Part shown: positions 1 through 6,292 of the stretch, piece by piece
Numbering within the stretch: position 1 is the stretch's first letter
Layout: each line of letters starts with the position of its first letter
Assembly (NCBI GenBank): GCA_946623765.1
Contig: CAMORL010000092.1
Span: 1-6,378, forward strand
Length of the DNA: 6,378 nt
Origin: an uncultured Clostridia bacterium
GTDB taxonomy: Bacteria > Bacillota_A > Clostridia > Christensenellales > CAG-138
Direction: 5' to 3'
Notes under the pieces: model-generated
Told to the model about the DNA's origin: nothing
Database searches by the model: none
What the model saw: the letters and a program-made list of their open reading frames with translations, nothing else
Position numbers and translations under genes: made by a program

Positions 1-65
1 GGCATCAGCACGGTCTTTGCAAAGTCGCCCGGCATTGCGCCGTTGTGGGGAGTGAGCGTTGCCAT
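1..65 (-). CDS. deoD: Purine nucleoside phosphorylase DeoD, N-terminal fragment (gene continues past the left edge)
   Basis: Reading the minus strand from the ATG at 65-63 gives 21 codons, MATLTPHNGAMPGDFAKTVLMP with the last codon cut by the window edge. This matches the N-terminus of hexameric DeoD-type purine nucleoside phosphorylase, where a TPHN/TPHI segment is followed by a GD(I/F)A(K/D)xVLMPGDPLRAK block; the Gly-Asp here are residues 13-14. The enzyme phosphorolyses purine (deoxy)ribonucleosides in the cytoplasm to the free base and (deoxy)ribose 1-phosphate. A strong AAGGAGG site at 76-70 precedes the start, and the upstream mutase stop TAA (77-75) overlaps that site, leaving only 9 bases between the genes. 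This indicates the same operon. Only the first tenth or so of the protein is visible, so catalytic residues cannot be checked. The call rests on the conserved N-terminus and its exact placement after a ribosome binding site. Confidence 0.85.
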   Translation of the reverse strand, partial: MATLTPHNGAMPGDFAKTVLM

Positions 66-69
66 AATG

Positions 70-76
70 CCTCCTT
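70..76 (-). promoter_or_regulatory. Ribosome binding site of deoD overlapping the mutase stop codon
   Basis: The minus strand reads TAAGGAGGCATTATG: AAGGAGG lies four bases before the deoD ATG, and the first two A's belong to the TAA stop of the upstream mutase gene. A ribosome ending the mutase would cover this site, which favours coupled translation and confirms the start of the partial gene. Confidence 0.8.
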
Positions 77-1778
77 ACAGATTGAGGAGCGAAGTGAGCT
101 TCGCGTCCATATCGTTCATGAGCGCGGAAAGCCGTGCGTCGACCGCCGCGTCGGTGTCCGCATGCGCGCCGATGTACAGCTTCAGCTTCGGTTCCGTACC
201 GGAGGGACGCACCGTGACCCACGCGCCGTCGCTGAGCGTAAAGCGCAGAACGTTCGATTTCGGCAGTCCGGTCTCTTCGGGACGATTGAAGTCCTCGGTC
301 TTTTCGACCTTCGTGCCGGCGATCGCTTCGAGCGGGGATTTCCTGAGAAGCGCCATCGCGTTCTGGATCGCTTCGATGCCCGCTTTGCCCTCGAGCGTAT
401 AGGATTTGACCTTTTCGCGGTACCAGCCGTAGGTTTCATAGATTTCAAGGAGCGCGTCGTAGAGCGTCATGCCCTTTTCGCGATAGACCACGCATGCCTC
501 CGCGACGAGCATCGCCGCGCAGATCGCGTCCTTGTCGCGCGCGAAGCTGCCGGCAAGGAAGCCGTAGCTTTCCTCAAAGCCGAACAGGAACGAGTGCGCG
601 CCGGTCGCTTCGCATTCCGCGATCTGTTCTGCAATGAAGCGGAAGCCGGTGAGCACCTCCTTGAGCGCGACGCCGAACTTTTTGCAGATCGCGTCCGCCA
701 GCTGCGTGGAGACGATCGACCGCACGACCAGTCCGTTTTCGGGGAGCTTGCCGGTCGCCTTGTAGGAGGAGAGCAAAGAATGGATCAGGATCGCGCCGAT
801 CTGGTTGCCGGTCAGAACCGCCCATTCGCCGTCGGTCTTTTTGACCGCAAGACCCAGCCGGTCGCTGTCCGGGTCGGTGCCGATGATGACCGTCGCGCCG
901 ACCTCCTCCGCATAGCGGAACGCCAGCGTGAACGCGTTCGGATCCTCGGGGTTCGGGGCTTTCACCGTCGGGAAGCTGCCGTCCGGCGCTTCCTGTTCCT
1001 TGACGACCGTGACGTTGGTGACGCCGATGCGCCGGAGAATTTCGCGCACCGGGACGTTGCCGGAGCCGTGCAGCGGGGTATAGACGAGCTTCAGCTCGTG
1101 CCCCTTCGCCTTGACGAGCTCGGGCTGCGTGAGAAGCGTCATCGTCTTTTGATAATAGATTTCGTCGATATCAGCGCCGATCAGCTCGATCGAACCGTCC
1201 GCAATACCCTCTTCGTAGGGCTTGTAGGCGGTTTTGAAGCCTTCGACCGCGCGGATGTGCCTTGTGATCTCGTTGGCGAGATCCGGCGCCGCCTGACCCG
1301 CGGAGGGACCGTAGACCTTGTAGCCGTTGTACTTCGGCGGGTTGTGGCTCGCCGTCACAACGACGCCCGCGTCGCATCCGAGCTCCAGAATCGTGAAGGA
1401 AAGCTGCGGTACGGAATGCAGCGTGGAATACAGGAATACGTGTACGCCGTGCGCCGCGAGCACGCAGGCGGTTTCCTTCGCAAACAGGTCGGAGCAGTGC
1501 CGCGAATCGTAGGCGATGCAGACGCGCGCCTGTCCCTTCACGGTTTCGTCGAGGTACCGCGCAAGCCCCTCGGTTGCTTTGCGGACGTTGTAGATGTTCA
1601 TGCGGTTGTCGCCCGCGCCCAAAATACCGCGAAGACCCGCCGTTCCGAATTCGAGTTCGGTGTAGAAGCGTTCTTCGATCTCTTTCGGGTCGTCGGCAAT
1701 GGACCGCAGTTCCGCCTTGGTTTGTTCGTCGATGTCGGGGCTGTTCAGCCAAAGTGCATAGCGTTCGTTTGCGTTCAT
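75..1778 (-). CDS. Alpha-D-phosphohexomutase of the PGM2/PgcA group (phosphoglucomutase/phosphomannomutase, possibly phosphopentomutase)
   Basis: The 567-residue product has all four signatures of the alpha-D-phosphohexomutase superfamily in order. The phosphoserine loop TASHNPP is at 142-148, with Ser144 as the phosphate carrier. The metal-binding loop GTDPDSDRLG is at 300-309, the sugar-binding loop FGFEESYGF at 399-407, and the phosphate-binding loop RPSGTEPKLKLY at 524-535. The N-terminal segment with ELEFGTAGLRG (41-51) and the total length fit the PGM2/PgcA subgroup rather than the shorter GlmM or ManB types. Such enzymes interconvert sugar 1- and 6-phosphates (glucose, mannose), and the mammalian PGM2 relatives act mainly on pentose phosphates. 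The start ATG overlaps the stop of the upstream pseudouridine synthase as ATGA (1778-1775) and is preceded by GGAGGT six bases upstream (1790-1785), so it is secure. deoD follows 9 bases after the stop. Family membership is very sure; the physiological substrate is open because the neighbour makes (deoxy)ribose 1-phosphate. Confidence 0.93.
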   Translation of the reverse strand: MNANERYALWLNSPDIDEQTKAELRSIADDPKEIEERFYTELEFGTAGLRGILGAGDNRMNIYNVRKATEGLARYLDETVKGQARVCIAYDSRHCSDLFAKETACVLAAHGVHVFLYSTLHSVPQLSFTILELGCDAGVVVTASHNPPKYNGYKVYGPSAGQAAPDLANEITRHIRAVEGFKTAYKPYEEGIADGSIELIGADIDEIYYQKTMTLLTQPELVKAKGHELKLVYTPLHGSGNVPVREILRRIGVTNVTVVKEQEAPDGSFPTVKAPNPEDPNAFTLAFRYAEEVGATVIIGTDPDSDRLGLAVKKTDGEWAVLTGNQIGAILIHSLLSSYKATGKLPENGLVVRSIVSTQLADAICKKFGVALKEVLTGFRFIAEQIAECEATGAHSFLFGFEESYGFLAGSFARDKDAICAAMLVAEACVVYREKGMTLYDALLEIYETYGWYREKVKSYTLEGKAGIEAIQNAMALLRKSPLEAIAGTKVEKTEDFNRPEETGLPKSNVLRFTLSDGAWVTVRPSGTEPKLKLYIGAHADTDAAVDARLSALMNDMDAKLTSLLNL

Positions 1779-3073
1779 CGGTTTACCTCCGTAAAATCAT
1801 TCAGGGTCAGTTCTTTTGCGCTTTCAAAGGTTTTGTTGAGAACGGTCAGCCTTTTATGCAAAAGGCATTGACGCCGTTTTTTGTACCGTTTGTTGCGCTC
1901 CCGGTCGCCGTACTTGTCGTCGCCGAGCACCGGATGCCCGATCGCCGCAAGCTGCACGCGGATCTGATGCGTGCGTCCGGTGAAAAGCCGGATCTCGCAG
2001 AGCGAAAGATCGCGCTTCGTTTCGAGCACGCGAAGGGAGAGTTCCATGCGCAGCGCGTCCGGGTCGCTTTCGCGGCACAGCCGCATCAGCGCGGCGTCCG
2101 CGTCCTTCTTGGCAAAGTGCGTATACGTGCCGTCCTTCGGAACGCCGCACACGATCGCGTGATAGATCTTCTGCGTCTCGTGCCGGTAAAACGCGTCCAG
2201 AAGCCGGTCGCGCATCGCCTCCGTGCGGGCAAACACGACCAGACCTTCGGTGTTCGCATCGAGCCGGTGGACGGGGTAGAGCGGATCGAAGATGCCCGAA
2301 AGCGCACCGAGGAGCGCGCCTTCGACCTCCGTGTTTGCGTTCTTGTCGACGACGAGCAGTTCGTCGTCAACGTACACGCCGCTGCATACCTCGTTCGCGG
2401 GAAGCAGCTTCAGCGCCGCCGGGTACTCGCGCCAGCCGGGAATCGACCAGAAGGTCATCGGTTCGGAAAGCGTCGGGTGGTCCACCTTGAGCATATATGC
2501 CCAAAGACGGATCTGCGTGCCGGGCTTCGCCCTCGGGTGATAGCGCATGTCCCCGACGATCGGGAACCCTCTGCTTGACAGCTGCACGCGGATCTGATGC
2601 GGACGCCCGGTTAAAAGCTCGACGTCGAGAAGCGAGGTGCCGTTTTCCCGCGCAAGCGTGCGGTAGCGCAGAATCGCCTTTTTCGCGCCGTCGGTGCCTT
2701 CCGGAACGACGCGCGTCGTATTCGTGCGTTCGTCCTTATAAAGCCAGTCCACGCACTCTCCGGAAGCGGGCGCGTCGCCGTCGACGATCGCGACGTAGCG
2801 CTTGTGCGCGCGGCGGTCCTTGAACTGGGCGGTGAGGCGGGCGGCCGCCTTGCTCGTCTTTGCAAAGACCGTGACGCCGCCGACCGGGCGGTCGAGCCGG
2901 TGCACCAGCCCGAGATACGCTTCGCCGGGCTTATGATAGGTCTCTTTGATATACGCCTTGCAGACGGTCAGCAGATCGGGATCGCCCGAAGCGTCCGCCT
3001 GTACGGGCAGATTTTCGGGTTTTTCGACGACCAGCAGGTGGTTGTCCTCGTAGAGAATGTGCGGCGTGTTCAT
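1775..3073 (-). CDS. Double-domain RluA-family pseudouridine synthase (two complete catalytic domains in one chain)
   Basis: The 432-residue product contains two RluA-family pseudouridine synthase domains in tandem. Domain 1 (about 5-220) has HRLDR at 58-62 with catalytic Asp61, KRYVAIVDG (91-99) and TGRPHQIRVQL (155-165). Domain 2 (about 232-415) has HRLDA at 269-273 with Asp272, KIYHAIVCG (302-310), TGRTHQIRVQL (365-375) and the GDDKYGD motif (384-390). No S4 RNA-binding domain is seen before either one. Family members isomerise uridine to pseudouridine in 23S rRNA or tRNA, usually with one domain per protein. Both sites look intact, so two target uridines are plausible, but the targets are unknown. 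I chose ATG 3073 because it forms an ATGA overlap with the methyltransferase stop and begins MNTPHILYEDN, the usual family start. GGAAG lies 12 bases upstream. The frame stays open to 3409, but that extension is Arg-rich overlap with the methyltransferase. No start codon lies at the domain boundary, so this is one protein. Confidence 0.9.
   Translation of the reverse strand: MNTPHILYEDNHLLVVEKPENLPVQADASGDPDLLTVCKAYIKETYHKPGEAYLGLVHRLDRPVGGVTVFAKTSKAAARLTAQFKDRRAHKRYVAIVDGDAPASGECVDWLYKDERTNTTRVVPEGTDGAKKAILRYRTLARENGTSLLDVELLTGRPHQIRVQLSSRGFPIVGDMRYHPRAKPGTQIRLWAYMLKVDHPTLSEPMTFWSIPGWREYPAALKLLPANEVCSGVYVDDELLVVDKNANTEVEGALLGALSGIFDPLYPVHRLDANTEGLVVFARTEAMRDRLLDAFYRHETQKIYHAIVCGVPKDGTYTHFAKKDADAALMRLCRESDPDALRMELSLRVLETKRDLSLCEIRLFTGRTHQIRVQLAAIGHPVLGDDKYGDRERNKRYKKRRQCLLHKRLTVLNKTFESAKELTLNDFTEVNR
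1785..1790 (-). promoter_or_regulatory. Ribosome binding site of the mutase gene, inside the end of the pseudouridine synthase gene
   Basis: GGAGGT on the minus strand sits six bases before the mutase ATG and lies within the last codons of the upstream gene. With the ATGA overlap at 1778-1775 this is a classical arrangement for stop-restart translation. Confidence 0.8.
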
Positions 3074-3933
3074 GCGTTCGTCCATCTTCCGCTCGCGCCG
3101 CACGGCAGAACGAGCCCGCCGCGCGCAATCGGCAGTCCGATCTCGTCGGCTTCGGCATGTCCGCCTTTCAGAGCGAGCTTCAAAACATTGGAAAGCACGG
3201 TCGGCGCAAGACCGGTCGTGTAGGAATTGATGAGAAAGAAACAGGGATCGGGGGACAGAAGCTCTGCGCACAGCTCGACGAGCGGGTAGAGATCGTCCTC
3301 GATCTTCCACATTTCGCCGGTCGGACCTCTGCCGTAGCTCGGCGGGTCCATGAGGATGCCGTCGTAACGGTTGCCGCGCCGGATCTCGCGCTTGACGAAC
3401 TTCACGCAATCGTCGACGATATAGCGGATCGGCGCAGTTTCAAGACCGGAGGAAGCGGCGTTGTCCTTCGCCCAGGCGACCATGCCCTTCGCCGCGTCGA
3501 CGTGCACGACCTCCGCGCCCGCCTTTGCGCAGGCGCAGGTTGCGCCGCCGGTGTACGCAAAGAGGTTCAGCACCTTTGCGGCACGTCCCGTACGCTCCTG
3601 AAACGCCGTAATCTCGCTGCGCATCCAGTCCCAGTTGACCGCCTGTTCCGGAAACAGCCCGGTGTGCTTGAAGCCGGTCGGGCGAACGTTGAAGCGAAGG
3701 TCGCGATAGGAGATCGTCCACTGCTCGGGCAGCGTTTTTTTGTATTCCCAGTGCCCGCCGCCGCTGCTGCTGCGGTGATAGATCGCGTCGGCGCGATCCT
3801 GCACCTTCGGATCCATCGTCCAGACCGCCTGCGGATCGGGACGCAGAAGCCGGACGTCGCCCCAGCGCTCGAATTTACAGCCGCTGCCGGCGTCCAATAT
3901 GGCGTAATCTTTCCAGCCGGATGCAAGATACAT
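3070..3933 (-). CDS. Class I SAM-dependent methyltransferase, COG1092/RlmI-like but without a PUA domain; probable RNA methyltransferase
   Basis: The 287-residue product has a Rossmann-fold methyltransferase core. Motif I, VLNLFAYTGGAT, is at 121-132 and binds SAM. The acidic strand VHVDAAKG (143-150) has Asp146 placed to contact the SAM ribose. Motif IV, DPPSYGRG, is at 196-203. This order and the NLFAYTGG wording are typical of the RlmI/RlmK group that modifies 23S rRNA. The N-terminal part (YAILDAGSGCKFERWG, 10-25) belongs to the short form of this family; RlmI itself is about 400 residues and carries a PUA domain that is absent here. The motif VI region reads INSYTTG (235-241) with no Ser-Cys-Ser as in RlmI, so C5 methylation of cytosine is not supported. 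The start is well placed, with GGAGGA four bases before ATG 3933. The gene follows murA by 26 bases, and its stop overlaps the pseudouridine synthase start. Substrate unknown; an rRNA is the best guess, helped by the RNA-modifying neighbour. Confidence 0.85.
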   Translation of the reverse strand: MYLASGWKDYAILDAGSGCKFERWGDVRLLRPDPQAVWTMDPKVQDRADAIYHRSSSGGGHWEYKKTLPEQWTISYRDLRFNVRPTGFKHTGLFPEQAVNWDWMRSEITAFQERTGRAAKVLNLFAYTGGATCACAKAGAEVVHVDAAKGMVAWAKDNAASSGLETAPIRYIVDDCVKFVKREIRRGNRYDGILMDPPSYGRGPTGEMWKIEDDLYPLVELCAELLSPDPCFFLINSYTTGLAPTVLSNVLKLALKGGHAEADEIGLPIARGGLVLPCGASGRWTNA

Positions 3934-3959
3934 GTGTTCCTCCGAAGAAATGAAGCGGT

Positions 3960-5240
3960 TCAGTCCTCGTCGACGCGGACGATCTCCGCGCCGATCGCTT
4001 TGAATTTGGAATCGAGATATTCATACCCGCGGTCGATGTAGCCGATGTTGTGCACGCGGGTTTCGCCGCCGCTCATCAGCCCTGCGATAATCAGCGCCGC
4101 GCCGGCTCTGAGGTCGCTTGCCGAAATATCCGTGCCGCGCAGCGTTTCCACGCCCTTGACCCGCGCCACGCGCTTTGCGATCGAAATGCTCGCGCCGAGC
4201 TTGCGGAGCTCCTTGACGTGGTTGAAGCGGTTTTCAAAGATGTTTTCCGTGATGACGCTCGTGCCGCTTGCGGTGGTCAGATACGCCATCATCGGCTGCT
4301 GCAGGTCGGTCGGGAAACCGGGGTAGACCATTGTGCGGAAGCTCACCGCGCGCGGACGGTCGTTCATCGTGACGCGCAGGAAGAAGTCGCGTCCGTCGTC
4401 GCCCTCGATGACGCGCGCGCCGCTTTCCATCAGCTTTGCGGAGATCGCCTCCATATGGGTCGGGATCACGTTCTTGATGATCACGTCGCCGCGCGTCGCC
4501 GCCGCCGCGATCATATACGTGCCGGTTTCGATCTGATCGGGAATGATGGAGTAGGAGCAGCCGTGCAGCTTCTTTCTGCCCTGAATACGGATCACGTCGG
4601 TGCCCGCGCCGCGCACGGAAGCGCCCATCATGTTCAGGAAGTTTGCCACGTCGACGACGTGCGGCTCCTTCGCGACGTTCTGAAGCACCGTCGTGCCTTC
4701 CGCCCTTGCCGCCGCGAGCATGACGTTGATCGTCGCGCCGACCGAAACGACGTCGAAGAAGATCTCCGCGCCTTTGAGCTTTGTCGCCTGCGCGCGCAAA
4801 ACGTTGCGGCTCTCGTCCATATAGATCTTTGCGCCGAGCGCGCGCATGCCCTTGACGTGCTGGTCGATGGGGCGCGGTCCGATCACGCAGCCGCCGGGCA
4901 GCGCGAGTTCGATCTCGCCGCACGCGCCGAGCATCGCACCGAGAAGATAGTACGACGCGCGCATGGAGCTGACCTTTGAGGAGGTGGCGTCGTAGGTATT
5001 GATCGTGGAGGGATCGATGCGCATGCAGCCGCCCTCGGTCATATCGACGCTGCAGCCGAGGCCCTCCAGAATTTCCCGGAGACTTTCGACGTCCGCAATG
5101 TTGGGCAGGTTTTCAAGCACGCAGGGTTCCCCTGCGAGAATCGCCGCGGGAATGATCGCGACCGCCGCGTTCTTCGCGCCGCTGATCGTCACCGTTCCTT
5201 CAAGCCGTTTGCCGCCGTGAATGCTGTAAAATGCGTCCAT
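3960..5240 (-). CDS. murA: UDP-N-acetylglucosamine 1-carboxyvinyltransferase MurA
   Basis: MurA transfers enolpyruvyl from phosphoenolpyruvate to UDP-GlcNAc, the first committed cytoplasmic step of peptidoglycan synthesis. The 426-residue length is normal for the family. Diagnostic segments are SGAKNA (20-25, Lys23 and Asn24 contacting substrates), SSMRASYYLLG (91-101), and the active-site loop GGCVIGPRPIDQH (116-128). Cys118 there corresponds to E. coli Cys115, the residue alkylated by fosfomycin. YPGFPTDLQQP (306-316) contains Asp312, matching the general base Asp305, and YIDRGYE (401-407) contains Arg404. The retained Cys means no built-in fosfomycin resistance of the Cys-to-Asp type. AAGGA lies eight bases before the ATG. 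An upstream promoter candidate overlaps the end of the binding-protein gene, and the methyltransferase gene follows after 26 bases, so murA is likely the first gene of the downstream unit. Many Firmicutes have two MurA paralogues; I cannot say which type this is. Confidence 0.97.
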   Translation of the reverse strand: MDAFYSIHGGKRLEGTVTISGAKNAAVAIIPAAILAGEPCVLENLPNIADVESLREILEGLGCSVDMTEGGCMRIDPSTINTYDATSSKVSSMRASYYLLGAMLGACGEIELALPGGCVIGPRPIDQHVKGMRALGAKIYMDESRNVLRAQATKLKGAEIFFDVVSVGATINVMLAAARAEGTTVLQNVAKEPHVVDVANFLNMMGASVRGAGTDVIRIQGRKKLHGCSYSIIPDQIETGTYMIAAAATRGDVIIKNVIPTHMEAISAKLMESGARVIEGDDGRDFFLRVTMNDRPRAVSFRTMVYPGFPTDLQQPMMAYLTTASGTSVITENIFENRFNHVKELRKLGASISIAKRVARVKGVETLRGTDISASDLRAGAALIIAGLMSGGETRVHNIGYIDRGYEYLDSKFKAIGAEIVRVDED

Positions 5241-5309
5241 AAAAACGTTCCTTGTCTTTTATAATAGAAGAAAGCTGTTCTTTTATTCTATCGGATTTTA
5301 TGCGTTCCG
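5241..5309. other. AT-rich intergenic spacer between the binding-protein gene and murA
   Basis: These 69 bases are much richer in A and T than the surrounding genes. On the minus strand they hold most of a promoter candidate (its -35 box extends into the upstream stop codon), a second AT-rich TATTAT (5266-5261) that has no matching -35, and the murA ribosome binding site AAGGA (5253-5249). I see no hairpin strong enough to be a terminator, so transcription from the upstream gene may continue into murA. Confidence 0.6.
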
Positions 5310-5313
5310 TCAA
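5285..5313 (-). promoter_or_regulatory. Candidate sigma-70/SigA promoter for murA and downstream genes
   Basis: On the minus strand TTGACG (5313-5308) and TAGAAT (5290-5285) are separated by exactly 17 bases. Each box differs from the consensus TTGACA/TATAAT at one position. Transcription would start near 5278, giving a leader of roughly 38 bases before the murA ATG. The -35 box contains the TGA stop of the upstream gene (5312-5310). Placement in an AT-rich spacer directly before murA supports it. It is a match by eye only. Confidence 0.55.
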
Positions 5314-6158
5314 CCGTTCGTCCCCCATTCGACGCCGAATGTTCGTCCGGCGTCCCGGAAGGTTCCGTCCAGCTGCCAGTCGTAGAATACTTCGTTCGCA
5401 AGATCGATCAGCACGGAGTCCTTTTTTGCGATCGCGCGGTAGGGAATCGTGCCGATTTCGAAGCGCTGGATGCGCGTACGCGATTCGTGCCAGCTCTGCG
5501 CCACGGTGCGCGGCAGGCATACGGCGTCGACCGTTCCCGCGCGGAGCATGACCCGCATCGAGTAGTAATCCGCGCACGGATGCACGACCATCTCCGGCTC
5601 TTCTTTCTCGAGGTACTCATAGAGCAGCTTTGACGACGGTGTGTTTTCGAGCACGCCGACGGTCTTTCCGGAAAGGGTGTCCATCGTATCGTAGCCCAAT
5701 ATCACGCAGCGGTCGACGAAGAACGGGATCTCGCTCTTTTCGTAACCGTCCTGCCGGAACTCGGTCATGCTCATCAGCACGAGATCGAGCTCGCCGTCGT
5801 TCATGCGCCACGGCGCTTCGTAGCGGTCGACCGGAACGAACGTAAGTCCGTCCGTGTTCCCGAAGATCAGCAGGGCAAAGCGCTCCGCGATCTCGCGCTC
5901 GTAGCCCTGTCCGTTTTTGTACATGCCCTCGAGATCGGCGTCCACGCCGACGCGCAGCACGCCCGCGCTTTTGATGACGTCCAGCTCGGGACTCGAAAGC
6001 ACGGTCGCCGTCGGACGGTTGATGAGCATCAGCACGGTCAGAAGCAGCACAAAAGCAGCTGCGACAAGGATCGGCTTGATCGGCAGTTTGTCCTGCCATC
6101 CCGGTCGCAGCAAACGCTTTTTCTTCGGCTGCAGTTGTTCATTGAATTTTGTATCCAC
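5310..6158 (-). CDS. Membrane-anchored extracellular solute-binding protein, family 3 (SBP_bac_3-like)
   Basis: The 282-residue product starts with a basic cytoplasmic stretch (KKKRLLRPGWQDK, 12-24), followed by one hydrophobic segment at about 29-46. There is no signal-peptidase motif and no lipobox Cys, so it should be a signal anchor with the rest outside the cell. Residues 65-282 read as a family 3 periplasmic-binding domain: SAGVLRVGVDADLEGM (64-79), GYEREIAERFA (85-95), DGELDLVLMSMTEFRQ (121-136), SGKTVGVLENTPSSK (163-177) and AGTVDAV (207-213). Arg135 sits where amino-acid-binding members have the carboxylate-binding Arg. The Asp that grips the alpha-amino group appears replaced in CLPRTVA (214-220). 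Such proteins normally feed an ABC importer, but no permease or ATPase is visible here; they also serve as sensor domains. The start is GTG at 6158, the only start codon after an in-frame TAA at 6203-6201, with no good ribosome binding site close by. Ligand unknown. Confidence 0.8.
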   Translation of the reverse strand: MDTKFNEQLQPKKKRLLRPGWQDKLPIKPILVAAAFVLLLTVLMLINRPTATVLSSPELDVIKSAGVLRVGVDADLEGMYKNGQGYEREIAERFALLIFGNTDGLTFVPVDRYEAPWRMNDGELDLVLMSMTEFRQDGYEKSEIPFFVDRCVILGYDTMDTLSGKTVGVLENTPSSKLLYEYLEKEEPEMVVHPCADYYSMRVMLRAGTVDAVCLPRTVAQSWHESRTRIQRFEIGTIPYRAIAKKDSVLIDLANEVFYDWQLDGTFRDAGRTFGVEWGTNG

Positions 6159-6243
6159 GTTGTTGCGGGCTCGGCTTCGTTTGCGGCAGCCTGATCTGGT
6201 TTACGGGAAAACTGCCGTATGAATGCCTTGCCGGTCCTCCTTT

Positions 6244-6269
6244 CCGCAAAAGATTTCGATCGTTTGCGG
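6244..6269. repeat. Inverted repeat (7-base arms)
   Basis: CCGCAAA (6244-6250) and TTTGCGG (6263-6269) are exact inverted copies around a 12-base loop that itself contains the palindrome CGATCG. The left arm directly abuts the orphan AAAGGAGGA, so on the minus-strand transcript this hairpin would sit immediately 5' of that site. Confidence 0.5.
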
Positions 6270-6272
6270 GGC

Positions 6273-6287
6273 TGCGCCTGCGGCGCA
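6273..6287. repeat. Inverted repeat TGCGCC-TGC-GGCGCA
   Basis: Six perfectly pairing bases on each side of a three-base loop. It is followed by ATTCA and then by the next hairpin, a hairpin-ATTCA-hairpin layout typical of short interspersed palindromic elements in intergenic DNA. Confidence 0.55.
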
Positions 6288-6292
6288 ATTCA

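Noticed and set aside
45..1871. Open frame of 608 codons on the plus strand, antisense to the mutase gene
   Set aside because: It is a shadow produced by GC-rich codon positions of the minus-strand mutase. The product is Arg-rich and low in complexity with no recognisable motif, while the opposite strand has all four mutase signatures.
1574..2578. Long plus-strand open frame across the pseudouridine synthase
   Set aside because: Antisense to a gene with two intact catalytic motifs; Arg/Val/His-rich composition, no family resemblance.
3074..3409. 112-codon upstream extension of the pseudouridine synthase frame
   Set aside because: It overlaps the methyltransferase gene in another frame and is Arg-rich and unlike the family. 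The ATGA overlap and the typical MNTPHILYEDN start favour 3073. ATG 3085 was also rejected, because GGAAG touches it directly, too close for initiation.
3157..4979. Plus-strand open frames opposite the methyltransferase and murA (3157-4041, 4050-4979)
   Set aside because: Both are mirror images of well-identified minus-strand genes, with His/Arg/Ala/Asp-rich products and no motif.
5241..5309. Riboswitch or attenuator before murA
   Set aside because: The spacer is only 69 bases and holds no strong hairpin; a plain promoter and ribosome binding site explain it.
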